This document shows, piece after piece, positions 37,603 to 46,909 of a stretch of 64,000 nucleotides of DNA. Made by a program: the position numbers and the translations under genes. The notes beneath the pieces are model-generated. The model searched no databases. It saw nothing but the letters and a program-made list of their open reading frames with translations, and had not been told where the DNA came from. Within the stretch, counting starts at the first letter, position 1; each line of letters starts with the position of its first letter. Source of the stretch: Kosakonia radicincitans DSM 16656 (GTDB taxonomy: Bacteria; Pseudomonadota; Gammaproteobacteria; Enterobacterales; Enterobacteriaceae); the NCBI RefSeq assembly GCF_000280495.2, contig NZ_CP018016.1, positions 744,001 through 808,000 on the forward strand, written 5' to 3'.

Positions 37603-39738
37603 ATGAAATCGATGAAAATTGCCGTCAGCTGCGAGCTGGTATCCCTGCTTTCCACCCACCGAGAAGTGGTGACGCTGGAGAGTACCGACTTTACGGATGT
37701 GGCGGCAGTCGTCATAACAGTTGCGGAGAGTCGTAGCGGCATTCTGGCGCTGCTCAAACGGACAGGCTTTAACGTGCCGGTATTCTTGTTTTCCGGTGAG
37801 CCGGTCGATATGCCGGAAGGCATTACGGCGGTTATCTCTGGTAAAGATCAGGAGTGGCTGGAGCTGGAAGCTGCCGCCGTCGATTATGAAAACAATTTAC
37901 TGCCGCCGTTTTTCGATACGCTGCGCCAGTATGTCGAGATGGACAACAGCACCTTTGCCTGTCCGGGTCATCAGCACGGTGAATTTTTCAAAAAGCATCC
38001 GGCAGGACGCCAGTTCTATGAATTCTTCGGCGAGAACGTCTTTCGCGCCGACATGTGTAACGCCGACGTCAAACTGGGCGATCTGTTGATCCATGAAGGA
38101 TCGGCGAAGCATGCGCAGAAATTCGCGGCGAAAGTGTTTAACGCTGACAAAACCTATTTCGTCCTCAACGGTACATCCGCCGCTAATAAGGTGGTGACCA
38201 ACGCGCTGCTGACTCGCGGCGATCTGGTGCTGTTCGACCGCAATAACCATAAATCCAATCATCACGGCGCGCTGATCCAGGCCGGAGCAACGCCGGTTTA
38301 CCTGGAAGCGGCACGTAACCCGTTTGGTTTTATCGGCGGCATCGACGAGCACTGTTTCGATGAGAAATACCTGCGCGATCTGATCCGCGATGTCGCACCG
38401 CATAAGGCTGATCATCCACGTCCGTTTCGCCTGGCAGTGATCCAGCTAGGGACTTACGATGGCACTATCTACAACGCCCGTCAGGTGATCGACAAGATTG
38501 GCAGCCTGTGTGATTACATTCTGTTTGACTCGGCGTGGGTTGGTTACGAGCAGTTTATCCCGATGATGGCGGACTGCTCGCCGCTGCTGCTGGATCTGAA
38601 CGAAAACGATCCGGGTATTTTTGTCACGCAGTCGGTGCACAAACAGCAGGCCGGTTTCTCGCAAACCTCGCAGATCCACAAGAAGGATAACCATCTGCGC
38701 GGTCAGGCGCGATTCTGCCCGCATAAGCGGTTGAATAACGCCTTTATGCTGCATGCCTCGACCAGCCCGTTCTATCCACTGTTCGCCGCGCTGGATGTGA
38801 ACGCCAAAATCCATCAGGGCGAGAGCGGGCGCCGCCTGTGGGCCGAGTGTGTGGCGCTGGGGATCGAAGCGCGCAAGGCGATCATTGCCAACTGCAAAAT
38901 GATCAAACCTTTCGTGCCGCCAGAGATCGCTGGCCGCCCGTGGCAGGATCATCCCACCGAGGTGATTGCCCGCGAACGCCGCTTCTTCAGCTTTGAGCCG
39001 GGTGACAAATGGCACGGCTTTGAGGGCTATGCGCGCGAACAGTACTTTGTCGATCCCTGCAAGCTGCTGCTGACCACGCCCGGTATCGATGCGGAAACCG
39101 GGGAATACGCCGATTTTGGGATCCCGGCGACCATTCTGGCGCACTTCCTGCGCGAGAACGGCATTGTACCGGAGAAGTGCGATCTCAACTCGATCCTGTT
39201 CCTGCTGACGCCAGCCGAGAGCGCAGAGAAGATGGCGCAGTTGGTGGCGATGCTCGGTCAGTTTGAACAGCATATTGAGGATGACACGCCGCTCGCCGAT
39301 GTGTTGCCGACTATATTTAACAAATACCCGGTGCGCTACCGCGATTACACCCTGCGTGAGCTGTGCCAGGAGATGCACGATCTGTATGTCAGCTTTGATG
39401 TGAAGGATCTGCAAAAAGCGATGTTCCGCAAAGAGAGCCTGCCAGCGGTGGTGATGAATCCTCAGGACGCCAACAGCGAGTTTATTCGCGGTAACGTTGA
39501 ACTGGTGCGTATCAGTGAGGCAGAAGGGCGCATCGCCGCTGAAGGCGCGCTGCCTTACCCGCCGGGCGTGCTGTGCGTGGTGCCGGGTGAAGTGTGGGGC
39601 GGGGCCGTCCAGCGCTACTTCCTGGCGCTGGAAGAAGGCGTCAATCTGCTACCGGGCTTTTCTCCGGAGTTGCAGGGCGTCTATTCCGAAACCGATGCCG
39701 ACGGGATCAAACGCCTGTACGGCTATGTGCTGAAGTAA
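37603..39738 (+). CDS. speC: Constitutive ornithine decarboxylase
   Basis: PLP-dependent decarboxylase making putrescine from ornithine, 711 residues, exactly the E. coli length. The amino-terminal wing domain starts MKSMKIAVSCELVSLL. The PLP lysine is in SVHKQQAGFSQTSQIHKK near residue 355, and the fold-I GTSAANKVV segment lies near 190. The ATG at 37603 matches the E. coli start; an open frame continues 30 codons upstream but does not match the family. It is monocistronic and divergent from yqgA. Key residues are present. Confidence 0.97.
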   Translation: MKSMKIAVSCELVSLLSTHREVVTLESTDFTDVAAVVITVAESRSGILALLKRTGFNVPVFLFSGEPVDMPEGITAVISGKDQEWLELEAAAVDYENNLLPPFFDTLRQYVEMDNSTFACPGHQHGEFFKKHPAGRQFYEFFGENVFRADMCNADVKLGDLLIHEGSAKHAQKFAAKVFNADKTYFVLNGTSAANKVVTNALLTRGDLVLFDRNNHKSNHHGALIQAGATPVYLEAARNPFGFIGGIDEHCFDEKYLRDLIRDVAPHKADHPRPFRLAVIQLGTYDGTIYNARQVIDKIGSLCDYILFDSAWVGYEQFIPMMADCSPLLLDLNENDPGIFVTQSVHKQQAGFSQTSQIHKKDNHLRGQARFCPHKRLNNAFMLHASTSPFYPLFAALDVNAKIHQGESGRRLWAECVALGIEARKAIIANCKMIKPFVPPEIAGRPWQDHPTEVIARERRFFSFEPGDKWHGFEGYAREQYFVDPCKLLLTTPGIDAETGEYADFGIPATILAHFLRENGIVPEKCDLNSILFLLTPAESAEKMAQLVAMLGQFEQHIEDDTPLADVLPTIFNKYPVRYRDYTLRELCQEMHDLYVSFDVKDLQKAMFRKESLPAVVMNPQDANSEFIRGNVELVRISEAEGRIAAEGALPYPPGVLCVVPGEVWGGAVQRYFLALEEGVNLLPGFSPELQGVYSETDADGIKRLYGYVLK

Positions 39739-39768
39739 CCTCGCTCCTTTGTCCGATAAGGGACAGCA

Positions 39769-40461
39769 TTACGCGGCCACCCGGCGATACATACGGCGCG
39801 GGTGGCCGATTTTTCCGTACTGCATCTCGACCACCAGAAAACCAGCCTCCACGCAGTGTTCGAGGTAGCGACGGGTAGTGGTTTTACTTAATCCTGTCTC
39901 ACTGACCACCTCATCAACGGAAAAACAGCGTTCGGCATCGTCGGCAAACAGCTTTTGTACCAGCGCCAGCGTGTTCTCCTCAATGCCCTTACTGCCATTG
40001 TCTTGGCGGTAGTTTTTGGCCTGCAATTGATAGAGTGAATCGACGTTTTGCTGATCGACGATTTTCCACACCCGTTGCTGGTCGGCAAACTGTACAAAGC
40101 GCTCCAGCGACTGGCTCAACCGCTTCCACGACACCGGTTTGAGGATATAGTCGAACGCGCCATTGCGGATCGCCTGGCTACAGGTATCCATGTCGCTGGC
40201 GGCGGTAATAAAAATCACTGAGCAGTTGGCGCGGATAATTTGCGTATCGCTAATCAGCGTAATGCCTTTGCCATCCGGCAGATAGTTATCCAGCAGAACC
40301 AGCTGCGGTTGCATGCTGTCCAGCATGACTTTTGCTTCTGCCAGCGACGAGGCGATTCCCACCAGCCGCAAGCGCGGATGTTTGCCGATAAGCTCCGCAT
40401 GAAGCTGCGCAAGGGCGTGTTCATCTTCCACTATCAGCACGTCTATCAGTTCATGTTGCAT
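39769..40461 (-). CDS. citB: Citrate response regulator (CitB/DpiA family)
   Basis: Two-component response regulator, 230 residues. The receiver domain is at 1-125 with VEDEH acidic residues near the start, LLDNYLPDGKG holding the phosphoacceptor Asp, and the ILKPV lysine. The carboxy-terminal winged helix-turn-helix of the CitB family (SVDEVVSETGLSKTTTRRYLEHC) ends with IGHPRRMYR. The ATG at 40461 matches the family start and overlaps the kinase gene by 11 bases. It should activate the divergent citrate genes. Confidence 0.9.
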   Translation of the reverse strand: MQHELIDVLIVEDEHALAQLHAELIGKHPRLRLVGIASSLAEAKVMLDSMQPQLVLLDNYLPDGKGITLISDTQIIRANCSVIFITAASDMDTCSQAIRNGAFDYILKPVSWKRLSQSLERFVQFADQQRVWKIVDQQNVDSLYQLQAKNYRQDNGSKGIEENTLALVQKLFADDAERCFSVDEVVSETGLSKTTTRRYLEHCVEAGFLVVEMQYGKIGHPRRMYRRVAA

Positions 40462-42088
40462 AATTCTGATCTTCCAGGGTCGGTACGGGACGCAGTACGT
40501 TGCCCGTTTCAGGAATAAACAAAGAGAAAATGGTACCGCGCGGTTCGTTGGCCGAGACCTCAATCGACCCGCCGACATGCGCGACATAGTTGGCGATCAG
40601 GTACAGCCCGATACCATGATCGCCACGGCGTTTGGTGGTTATCCCGCGCTCAAAAATGTGCTCGCGGATTTCTGGCGCGATCCCCACGCCGCGATCCGCC
40701 ACCTCAATAATCAACTCGTGTTCATGCTGCAGGATCAGCACCTCGACCGGCTCGTGCGGCAACTCTGCGCGCTGTGTCGCTTCAATGGCGTTATCCAGCA
40801 GATTGCCAATGATCGAAATCAGCTCTGCCTCGCCCAGCGTGCGGCAGGGGCGATCCATCCGGCACGACGGATCAAACGCCAGTTCGACACCTTTTTCGCG
40901 GGCGCGTGCCGCTTTACCCAACAACAGGCCGCACAATGTCGGCGAACTAAAGTGCGATGAGATAAAGTCCAGCAGTTCCTGCGCATGCTCTGACTGCGCC
41001 TGAATATAGCGAATGGCGTCGTCGTAACGCTCCATGTGCAGCAACCCCGACAGCGTGGCCATGCGATTGAGTTGCTCATGGCGCATAATGCGCAGGTTAT
41101 CGACATAGCGTTTTACCTGGCTTAGTTGCGCGCTGAGGCTGTCGATCTCATTGCGGTCGCGGAAGGTGATCACCCAGCCCTGTAACTTATTCTCCAGCAT
41201 AATGCGCACCCGGCTGGCAATGACTGTCAACTGGTTGAACCGGCAAATCTCATCGTGCGTGTCATTCTCCAGCATCACCTCGCGGGCGAAAAAGGGCACT
41301 GGTGCAATGACTTCGGCGATGGTTTGTCCGCGTAGCGCGCGCGTCGGCTGGCTTAAACCCAACAGTTTACGCGCCGCCTGGTTAATCACCTCAATACGCA
41401 GTTCGCTATCAATGGCGATTACCCCTTCGTAGATCGACTCCATCATCGCTTTCTGCTGGCGCACCAGCAGGCCAATTTCGCGCGGCTCCAGTGAGAAGAT
41501 CTGCTTTTTGATGCTGCGGGTAAAAAACCAGGAAAAAACAAACAGTGCGACCAGTAACAGCACTGCGGCGATAAAAATGTTGATCACTTTACCCAGTGTG
41601 ATCGTGTCGAGATAGCTGGTCAGGTAGCCGACGGAAACAATCCCCACCACATGCCCGGTATCATCAAATATTGGCGCTTTGCTGCGTAGTGAAATCCCCA
41701 GCCCTCCTTTGCGAATGGTCGTTGTACTTTTTCCCTGTAGTACCTCGGCATTGTCACCGCCAATCAACGTTTTTCCGACGACATCAGAATGCACTGAGTG
41801 AAATAGATGCAGCCCTTTGTCATCGCCGATAACAATAAAGCTTGCATCGCTGTGCGCTACTACTTTATGCATAAATTGCGCGATGGCTCGAATATCTTTA
41901 TCAGCAACCGACCGGCGTAAATTCGGAATGATCGCTATTTCTTCCGCCTGTATTTTGGCTCTTGCGCTCATCTCCTGGTATAGCTGGCGACCAACATCCT
42001 TGTAATAATAAACGCCTAATAAAACGAAGAGGCCGGAGAAAAAAAGCACCAGTGAAATAAAAAGTTTGATTTGGAAAGAGACTTTCAT
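40451..42088 (-). CDS. citA: Citrate sensor histidine kinase (CitA/DpiB family)
   Basis: Membrane sensor kinase, 545 residues from the ATG at 42088; a TTG at 42112 is an alternative, and neither has a clear ribosome-binding site. A membrane segment lies at about 7-25, then a periplasmic PAS-like citrate-binding domain (DASFIVIGDDKGLHLFHSVHSDVVGK, ISLRSKAPIFDDTGHVVGIVSVGY), and a second segment near 175. A cytoplasmic PAS domain (SIYEGVIAIDSELRIEVINQAARKLLG) is followed by the phosphoacceptor region RHEQLNRMATLSGLL and ATPase boxes NLLDNAIEA, DRGVGI and HGIGLYLI. It is divergent from citS. Confidence 0.9.
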   Translation of the reverse strand: MKVSFQIKLFISLVLFFSGLFVLLGVYYYKDVGRQLYQEMSARAKIQAEEIAIIPNLRRSVADKDIRAIAQFMHKVVAHSDASFIVIGDDKGLHLFHSVHSDVVGKTLIGGDNAEVLQGKSTTTIRKGGLGISLRSKAPIFDDTGHVVGIVSVGYLTSYLDTITLGKVINIFIAAVLLLVALFVFSWFFTRSIKKQIFSLEPREIGLLVRQQKAMMESIYEGVIAIDSELRIEVINQAARKLLGLSQPTRALRGQTIAEVIAPVPFFAREVMLENDTHDEICRFNQLTVIASRVRIMLENKLQGWVITFRDRNEIDSLSAQLSQVKRYVDNLRIMRHEQLNRMATLSGLLHMERYDDAIRYIQAQSEHAQELLDFISSHFSSPTLCGLLLGKAARAREKGVELAFDPSCRMDRPCRTLGEAELISIIGNLLDNAIEATQRAELPHEPVEVLILQHEHELIIEVADRGVGIAPEIREHIFERGITTKRRGDHGIGLYLIANYVAHVGGSIEVSANEPRGTIFSLFIPETGNVLRPVPTLEDQNYAT

Positions 42089-42423
42089 GACATCACGCAC
42101 GGCAGCCAACAATGCGCCAATGTAGCATCTTTTCTAACATGCGTGCGGAGTTTACTGGAAACTTGTGATCCCTTGCACAGCGTGGTCTGGTGCTTAAAAA
42201 CGGCCTGTTAAATATTCTTTTTTGGAAATGTTATTAAGTTGTATTTCTATATAAAAAAACCATAAAAACCACAGCAATAAATAAGCGATGAATCACACAA
42301 AATAAAAGAAACCATAAAAACCATAGGTGCCATTAAAACAACGATTTTATTATGCATTCCCTCACATAAAGTGCGTTTTTAGCCCTTTACTCTGTACGCA
42401 CAAAATAACCAAGGGGCTTAATT
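42089..42423. promoter_or_regulatory. citA-citS divergent control region
   Basis: About 335 AT-rich bases between the kinase gene and citS. AAACCATAAAAACCA occurs exactly twice, at 42257-42271 and 42309-42323, 52 bases apart or about five helical turns. They are plausible CitB sites. TCACATAAAGTGC near 42361 weakly resembles a CRP half site. AACCAAGGGGC before 42424 includes the citS ribosome-binding site. Confidence 0.55.
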
Positions 42424-43788
42424 ATGAGCACAACTGACGATTCATTCTCTGTTACCTCTGAATCGCTTGAGATTCAAAAGAAACCACTGAAAGAGAAATG
42501 GTGGCACATTATGGATACCTGGAAAATTGGGATTATTCCGCTGCCATTATTCCTGTTAGCCGGAGCATTAATTGCCGTCGACTGCCTGGGCGGTAAGTTA
42601 CCGAGCGATATCGTGGTGATGGTGGCCACGCTGGCATTCTTCGGTTTTGCCTGCGGTGAGTTCGGCAAACGTCTGCCGATCGTCGGCAAACTGGGCGCGG
42701 CGGCCATTTGCGCCACCTTTATTCCGTCGGCGATGGTTTACTACGGCTTGCTGCCGGATGTGGTCGTGGAATCCACCACCAAGTTCTACAAATCCACCAA
42801 CATTCTTTATCTCTATATCTGCTGCATCATTGTCGGCAGCATCATGAGCATGAACCGCACCACGTTGATCCAGGGCTTCCTGCGTATTTTCTTCCCGATG
42901 CTGTGCGGCGAAATCGTCGGCATGCTGGTGGGGATGGGTGTGGGCCTGGCGCTCGGTATGGAGCCGTTCCAGATCTTCTTCTTTATCATTCTGCCGATTA
43001 TGGCGGGTGGTGTCGGTGAAGGGGCGATCCCGCTCTCCATCGGTTACGCGACGCTGCTGCATATGGATCAGGGCGTTGCGCTCGGTCGCGTATTGCCGAT
43101 GGTTATGCTCGGCGGCCTGACTGCCATCATCATCTCTGGCTGTCTGAATCAATTGGGGAAACGCTTCCCGCACCTGACCGGCGAAGGGCAGTTAATGCCG
43201 AATCGCAGCAACGGTGATGAACAGGCTCCGGCTGCACCGGCTTTCTCTGGTAAAACCGATGTCACCACTATCGCGGCTGGCGCGCTGCTGGCTGTGCTGC
43301 TGTACATGATCGGCATGCTCGGCCACAAGTTGATTGGCCTGCCTGCGCCGGTCGGTATGTTGTTTGTTGCCGTTCTGATCAAGCTGGCGCACGGTGTTTC
43401 TCCGCGTCTGCTGGAAGGCTCTCAGGTGGTATACAAATTCTTCCAGACCTCCGTTACCTATCCCATCCTCTTCGCCGTCGGTGTAGCTATCACGCCATGG
43501 GAAGAGCTGGTTCACGCGTTCACCATCGACAACCTGCTGGTGATAGTGAGTACCGTTTCCGCACTGGTTGCCACCGGCTTTTTCGTGGGCAAAAAGATCG
43601 GCATGCATCCGATTGATGTGGCCATCGTTTCCTGCTGCCAGAGTGGCCAGGGCGGTACAGGGGATGTTGCCATCCTGACGGCGGGTAACCGCATGAGCCT
43701 GATGCCGTTCGCGCAGATCGCTACCCGTATCGGCGGCGCGATCAACGTCTCGGTATCGCTGTTGGTGCTCGGCAATTTCCTCGTTTGA
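42424..43788 (+). CDS. citS: Citrate:sodium symporter CitS
   Basis: Secondary transporter of the 2-hydroxycarboxylate family, 454 residues, close to Klebsiella CitS (446). Two inverted halves each carry the re-entrant-loop GGxG motif: MAGGVGEGAIPLS near 195-207 and SGQGGTGDVAIL near 404-415. The arginine in FAQIATRIGGAINV near the end is the substrate-binding arginine region of the family. About eleven hydrophobic helices. AAGGGG precedes the ATG. It heads the citrate operon. Confidence 0.93.
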   Translation: MSTTDDSFSVTSESLEIQKKPLKEKWWHIMDTWKIGIIPLPLFLLAGALIAVDCLGGKLPSDIVVMVATLAFFGFACGEFGKRLPIVGKLGAAAICATFIPSAMVYYGLLPDVVVESTTKFYKSTNILYLYICCIIVGSIMSMNRTTLIQGFLRIFFPMLCGEIVGMLVGMGVGLALGMEPFQIFFFIILPIMAGGVGEGAIPLSIGYATLLHMDQGVALGRVLPMVMLGGLTAIIISGCLNQLGKRFPHLTGEGQLMPNRSNGDEQAPAAPAFSGKTDVTTIAAGALLAVLLYMIGMLGHKLIGLPAPVGMLFVAVLIKLAHGVSPRLLEGSQVVYKFFQTSVTYPILFAVGVAITPWEELVHAFTIDNLLVIVSTVSALVATGFFVGKKIGMHPIDVAIVSCCQSGQGGTGDVAILTAGNRMSLMPFAQIATRIGGAINVSVSLLVLGNFLV

Positions 43789-43810
43789 TTCAAGTGTTAC
43801 AGGAACTGAT

Positions 43811-44680
43811 ATGAAACTCGCAAGCTTTGTCCATCAGGGGGTCCGGAGTTACGGCATCGTCAAGGCTGATGGCGTGATCAATCTGGGGCAGCGTCTGGGC
43901 GATCGTTACGGTGATTTGAAATCACTGCTCGCTGCCAACGCGCTGAATGAAGCGCAACAACTGAACGGTGAAACGCCGGATATCCGCTTCGACGACCTGC
44001 AATTTCTGCCGGTCATCGATAACCCGGCCAAAATTCTCTGCGTTGGCATGAACTACGCCGAAAAGCGCAAAGAGTTTGATCAGCACAACCCGGCGCCGAC
44101 GCTGTTTGTTCGCTTTGCGGATTCGCAAACCGGCCATAACGCGCCGGTACTGAAGCCGCGCCACTCCAGTGAATTCGACTACGAAGGCGAGCTGGCCGTG
44201 ATCATCGGCAAAGGTGGGGAGGATATCTCCCGTGAGGCGGCGTTAAGCCACGTTGCCGGTTACAGCTGCTACATGGATGGTTCGGCGCGCGACTGGCAGC
44301 ACACCTGGTTTACCGCCGGGAAAAACTGGCGGCAGACCGGCGCGTTTGGCCCGTGGATGACGACGGCGGATGAGATCCCTGATCCGCATCAGTTAGCGAT
44401 CCGTACCTGGCTGAATGGCCGCATGGTGCAGGACGATAACACCGCCAGCATGATCCATAAGGTTGCCGAGCTTATCGAGTACATCAGTACCTTCACCAGC
44501 CTGACGCCGGGCGATGTCATCATCACCGGCTCGCCGGGTGGCGTCGGCAAAAAACGCAACCCGCCGCTGTTTATGAAAGCGGGCGATCGCATCGAAGTGG
44601 AGATCGAGAATATCGGTCACCTCAGTAATGTGATTATTGATGCGCCAGCGCCAGCCCATTCGCTGACGGCGGCACACTAA
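43811..44680 (+). CDS. Fumarylacetoacetate hydrolase family protein in the citrate operon
   Basis: FAH-superfamily enzyme, 289 residues. The amino-terminal third is poorly conserved. The catalytic domain has ILCVGMNYAEKRKEF, then the metal-binding region SSEFDYEGELAVIIGKGG, followed by GYSCYMDGSARDWQ, and TSLTPGDVIITGSPGGVG. This pattern fits members that act on beta-keto acids, including oxaloacetate decarboxylases and tautomerases. It lies between citS and citC, 22 and 16 bases from its neighbours. Oxaloacetate is the product of citrate lyase, and no oadGAB genes are present in the cluster. Substrate is inferred from context. Confidence 0.85.
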   Translation: MKLASFVHQGVRSYGIVKADGVINLGQRLGDRYGDLKSLLAANALNEAQQLNGETPDIRFDDLQFLPVIDNPAKILCVGMNYAEKRKEFDQHNPAPTLFVRFADSQTGHNAPVLKPRHSSEFDYEGELAVIIGKGGEDISREAALSHVAGYSCYMDGSARDWQHTWFTAGKNWRQTGAFGPWMTTADEIPDPHQLAIRTWLNGRMVQDDNTASMIHKVAELIEYISTFTSLTPGDVIITGSPGGVGKKRNPPLFMKAGDRIEVEIENIGHLSNVIIDAPAPAHSLTAAH

Positions 44681-44696
44681 GGACGAAGGCAACACC

Positions 44697-45716
44697 ATGC
44701 AGGCACGACCCTCCATCGACTTCCGCGTGGCGGAAGTCAACGGCAATACTCAACGGCTGGCCTCAGTCCGCACGTTGCTCGCAGACAGCGGATTAGGCAT
44801 GGACAGTGACATCACCACCTTCGTTGAAGCCTGGTCGGGAAACCGGCTGGTGGGTTGTGCGGGCCTGGCCGCCAACGTCATCAAGTGTGTTGCAGTGGAT
44901 GAACAGCTACGCGGCGAGAATCTCAGTGCGCACCTGCTGGCGGAGGTATCCCATCTGGCGCTGGCGCGGGGACATTTTCATCTGTTCCTCTGCACGCGCC
45001 CCTGCAACCTGGAACGTTTTCGCCACAGCGGCTTCTGGCCGGTGGCGCAAAGCGGCAACAACGCGGTGCTGATGGAGAATACCCCGTCGGGGATTCAGCG
45101 TTACTGCCGCACGTTGCAGGTCGATCGCATGCCGGGCAAACGCACCGGCGCGATTGTGATGAATGCCAATCCCTTTACGCTGGGGCACCGCCACCTGGTG
45201 GAGCAGGCCGCACAGGCCTGCGACTGGCTGCACCTGTTCGTGGTACGCGAAGACGCCTCGTTCTTCCCCTTTGCCGCGCGGCTGAAGATGGTGAAAGCGG
45301 GCGTGGCGCATCTGCCGAACGTCATCGTTCACGAAGGCTCCCAGTACATTATTTCCCGCGCCACTTTCCCGGCTTATTTCCTGAAAGAGTCCGGCAAAGT
45401 GCAGCAGGCGTGGAGCGAAATAGACCTGTTGATTTTCCGTAACCACATCGCGCCGGCGCTGGGCATCACTCACCGCTTTATCGGCAGCGAACCTTTTTGC
45501 GACATCACCCGCCAGTACAACCAGACCATGCATCAGCTGCTGGCCGGGGCGGTGGAGGTGGTGGAGATCCCGCGCATTAAAGCGACCGGTAATGCCATCT
45601 CCGCGTCTGAAGTGCGCCGTTTACTGCAAACACACCAGTTTTCCCGTATTCGGGAAATTGTACCGGATACCACTTTCGCGCATCTCGAATCCCACTACAG
45701 CGCGGAAGCCGTTTAA
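44697..45716 (+). CDS. citC: Citrate lyase ligase CitC
   Basis: [Citrate (pro-3S)-lyase] ligase, which acetylates the prosthetic-group thiol of citrate lyase using acetate and ATP. It has 339 residues. The amino-terminal GNAT-like domain (CAGLAANVIKCVAVDEQLRGENL) is followed by a nucleotidylyltransferase domain with VMNANPFTLGHRHLVEQAA, which holds the HxGH-type motif (here TLGHRHL). ISASEVRRLL near the end is the second family motif. It is followed 17 bases later by citD. Confidence 0.94.
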   Translation: MQARPSIDFRVAEVNGNTQRLASVRTLLADSGLGMDSDITTFVEAWSGNRLVGCAGLAANVIKCVAVDEQLRGENLSAHLLAEVSHLALARGHFHLFLCTRPCNLERFRHSGFWPVAQSGNNAVLMENTPSGIQRYCRTLQVDRMPGKRTGAIVMNANPFTLGHRHLVEQAAQACDWLHLFVVREDASFFPFAARLKMVKAGVAHLPNVIVHEGSQYIISRATFPAYFLKESGKVQQAWSEIDLLIFRNHIAPALGITHRFIGSEPFCDITRQYNQTMHQLLAGAVEVVEIPRIKATGNAISASEVRRLLQTHQFSRIREIVPDTTFAHLESHYSAEAV

Positions 45717-45733
45717 AAATCAGGAATCAAAAT

Positions 45734-46027
45734 ATGAAAATTGTGAGGGAGGCGCTGGCCGGAACCATGGAGTCCAGCGACCTGATGGTGAAAATAGCCC
45801 CCGCCGAAGGCGAGCTGGAAGTCGTTGTTCACAGCGAGGTTATCAAGCAGTTTGGCGATCAGATCCGCAAGGTGGTGAACGACACGCTGCGGGCAATGGC
45901 GGTTCACCAGGGCTTGATCATCATTGAAGATAAAGGCGCGCTGGACTGCGTTATCCGCGCACGCTTACAGAGTGCGGTACTGCGCGCATCGGAAGGAACC
46001 GGGATCGACTGGGGGAAACTGCTGTGA
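45734..46027 (+). CDS. citD: Citrate lyase acyl carrier protein CitD
   Basis: Gamma subunit of citrate lyase, 97 residues, carrying the phosphoribosyl-dephospho-CoA arm on Ser14 within [15 protein letters not shown]. The rest ([39 protein letters not shown]) matches the family. The stop overlaps the citE start by four bases, so subunit synthesis is coupled. Confidence 0.95.
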   Translation: MKIVREALAGTMESSDLMVKIAPAEGELEVVVHSEVIKQFGDQIRKVVNDTLRAMAVHQGLIIIEDKGALDCVIRARLQSAVLRASEGTGIDWGKLL

Positions 46028-46899
46028 AAAAACTCCGTCGTAGCATGCTGTTTCTGCCGGGCGCTAACGCCGCCATGCTCTCCACCGCGTTTATCTATCG
46101 TCCGGATTCGATCATGTTCGATCTGGAAGACGCCGTCGCCCTGCGTGAAAAAGACACCGCGCGCCTGCTGGTGTTTCATGCCCTGCAACACCCGATGTAC
46201 CAGGATATCGAAACCGTGGTGCGTATCAACCCGCTGAACACGCCGTTTGGCCTGCCGGATCTGGAAGCGGTCGTGCGTGCCGGTGTGGATGTGGTGCGCT
46301 TACCGAAAACGGATACCCCGGAAGATATCTACGAACTGGAGCGCCACCTCGAACGTATCGAGCTGGCCTGCGGACGTGAAGTGGGATCGACCCGCGTGAT
46401 GGCGGCCATCGAATCTGCGATCGGCGTTATTAATGCCGTGGCGATTGCCCGCAGCTCTCAGCGCCTGATCGGTATTGCGCTGGCCGCTTTCGACTATGTG
46501 ATGGATATGCAGACTGAACGCGGCGACGGCACCGAGCTGTTTTATGCCCGCTGCGCCGTGCTGCATGCCGCGCGCGCTGCCGGTATCGATGCTTTCGATG
46601 TGGTGTGGTCAGACGTTAACGACGAAGCCGGATTCCTGCGCGAAGTCGAGTTGATCCGCAAAATGGGCTTCAACGGCAAGTCGCTGATAAACCCGCGGCA
46701 AATCGATCTGTTGCATAACGCCTATGCGCCAACGCAGCAGGAAGTGGACCACGCGCAGCGGGTTATTGAAGCGGCGGAAGAGGGTGAACGCAACGGGCTT
46801 GGCGTCGTCTCGCTGAACGGCAAAATGATCGACGCCCCGATTATTAATCACGCGCAGATGGTGCTGGAACGTGCGGCCGCGTCCGGCGTGCGTCGGTAA
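46024..46899 (+). CDS. citE: Citrate lyase beta subunit CitE
   Basis: Citryl-CoA lyase-type subunit that splits citryl-ACP to acetyl-ACP and oxaloacetate. It has 291 residues. Motifs: [15 protein letters not shown] at the start, [17 protein letters not shown] with magnesium ligands, [24 protein letters not shown] with the conserved glutamate, and [13 protein letters not shown]. Overlaps with citD and close spacing to citF mark the core lyase operon. Confidence 0.96.
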   Translation: MKKLRRSMLFLPGANAAMLSTAFIYRPDSIMFDLEDAVALREKDTARLLVFHALQHPMYQDIETVVRINPLNTPFGLPDLEAVVRAGVDVVRLPKTDTPEDIYELERHLERIELACGREVGSTRVMAAIESAIGVINAVAIARSSQRLIGIALAAFDYVMDMQTERGDGTELFYARCAVLHAARAAGIDAFDVVWSDVNDEAGFLREVELIRKMGFNGKSLINPRQIDLLHNAYAPTQQEVDHAQRVIEAAEEGERNGLGVVSLNGKMIDAPIINHAQMVLERAAASGVRR

Positions 46900-46909
46900 G
46901 GACAGAACA

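Noticed and set aside
38446..39414. 322-codon antisense ORF inside speC
   Set aside because: Shadow frame opposite a highly conserved enzyme; histidine- and arginine-rich in the way expected from reverse reading.
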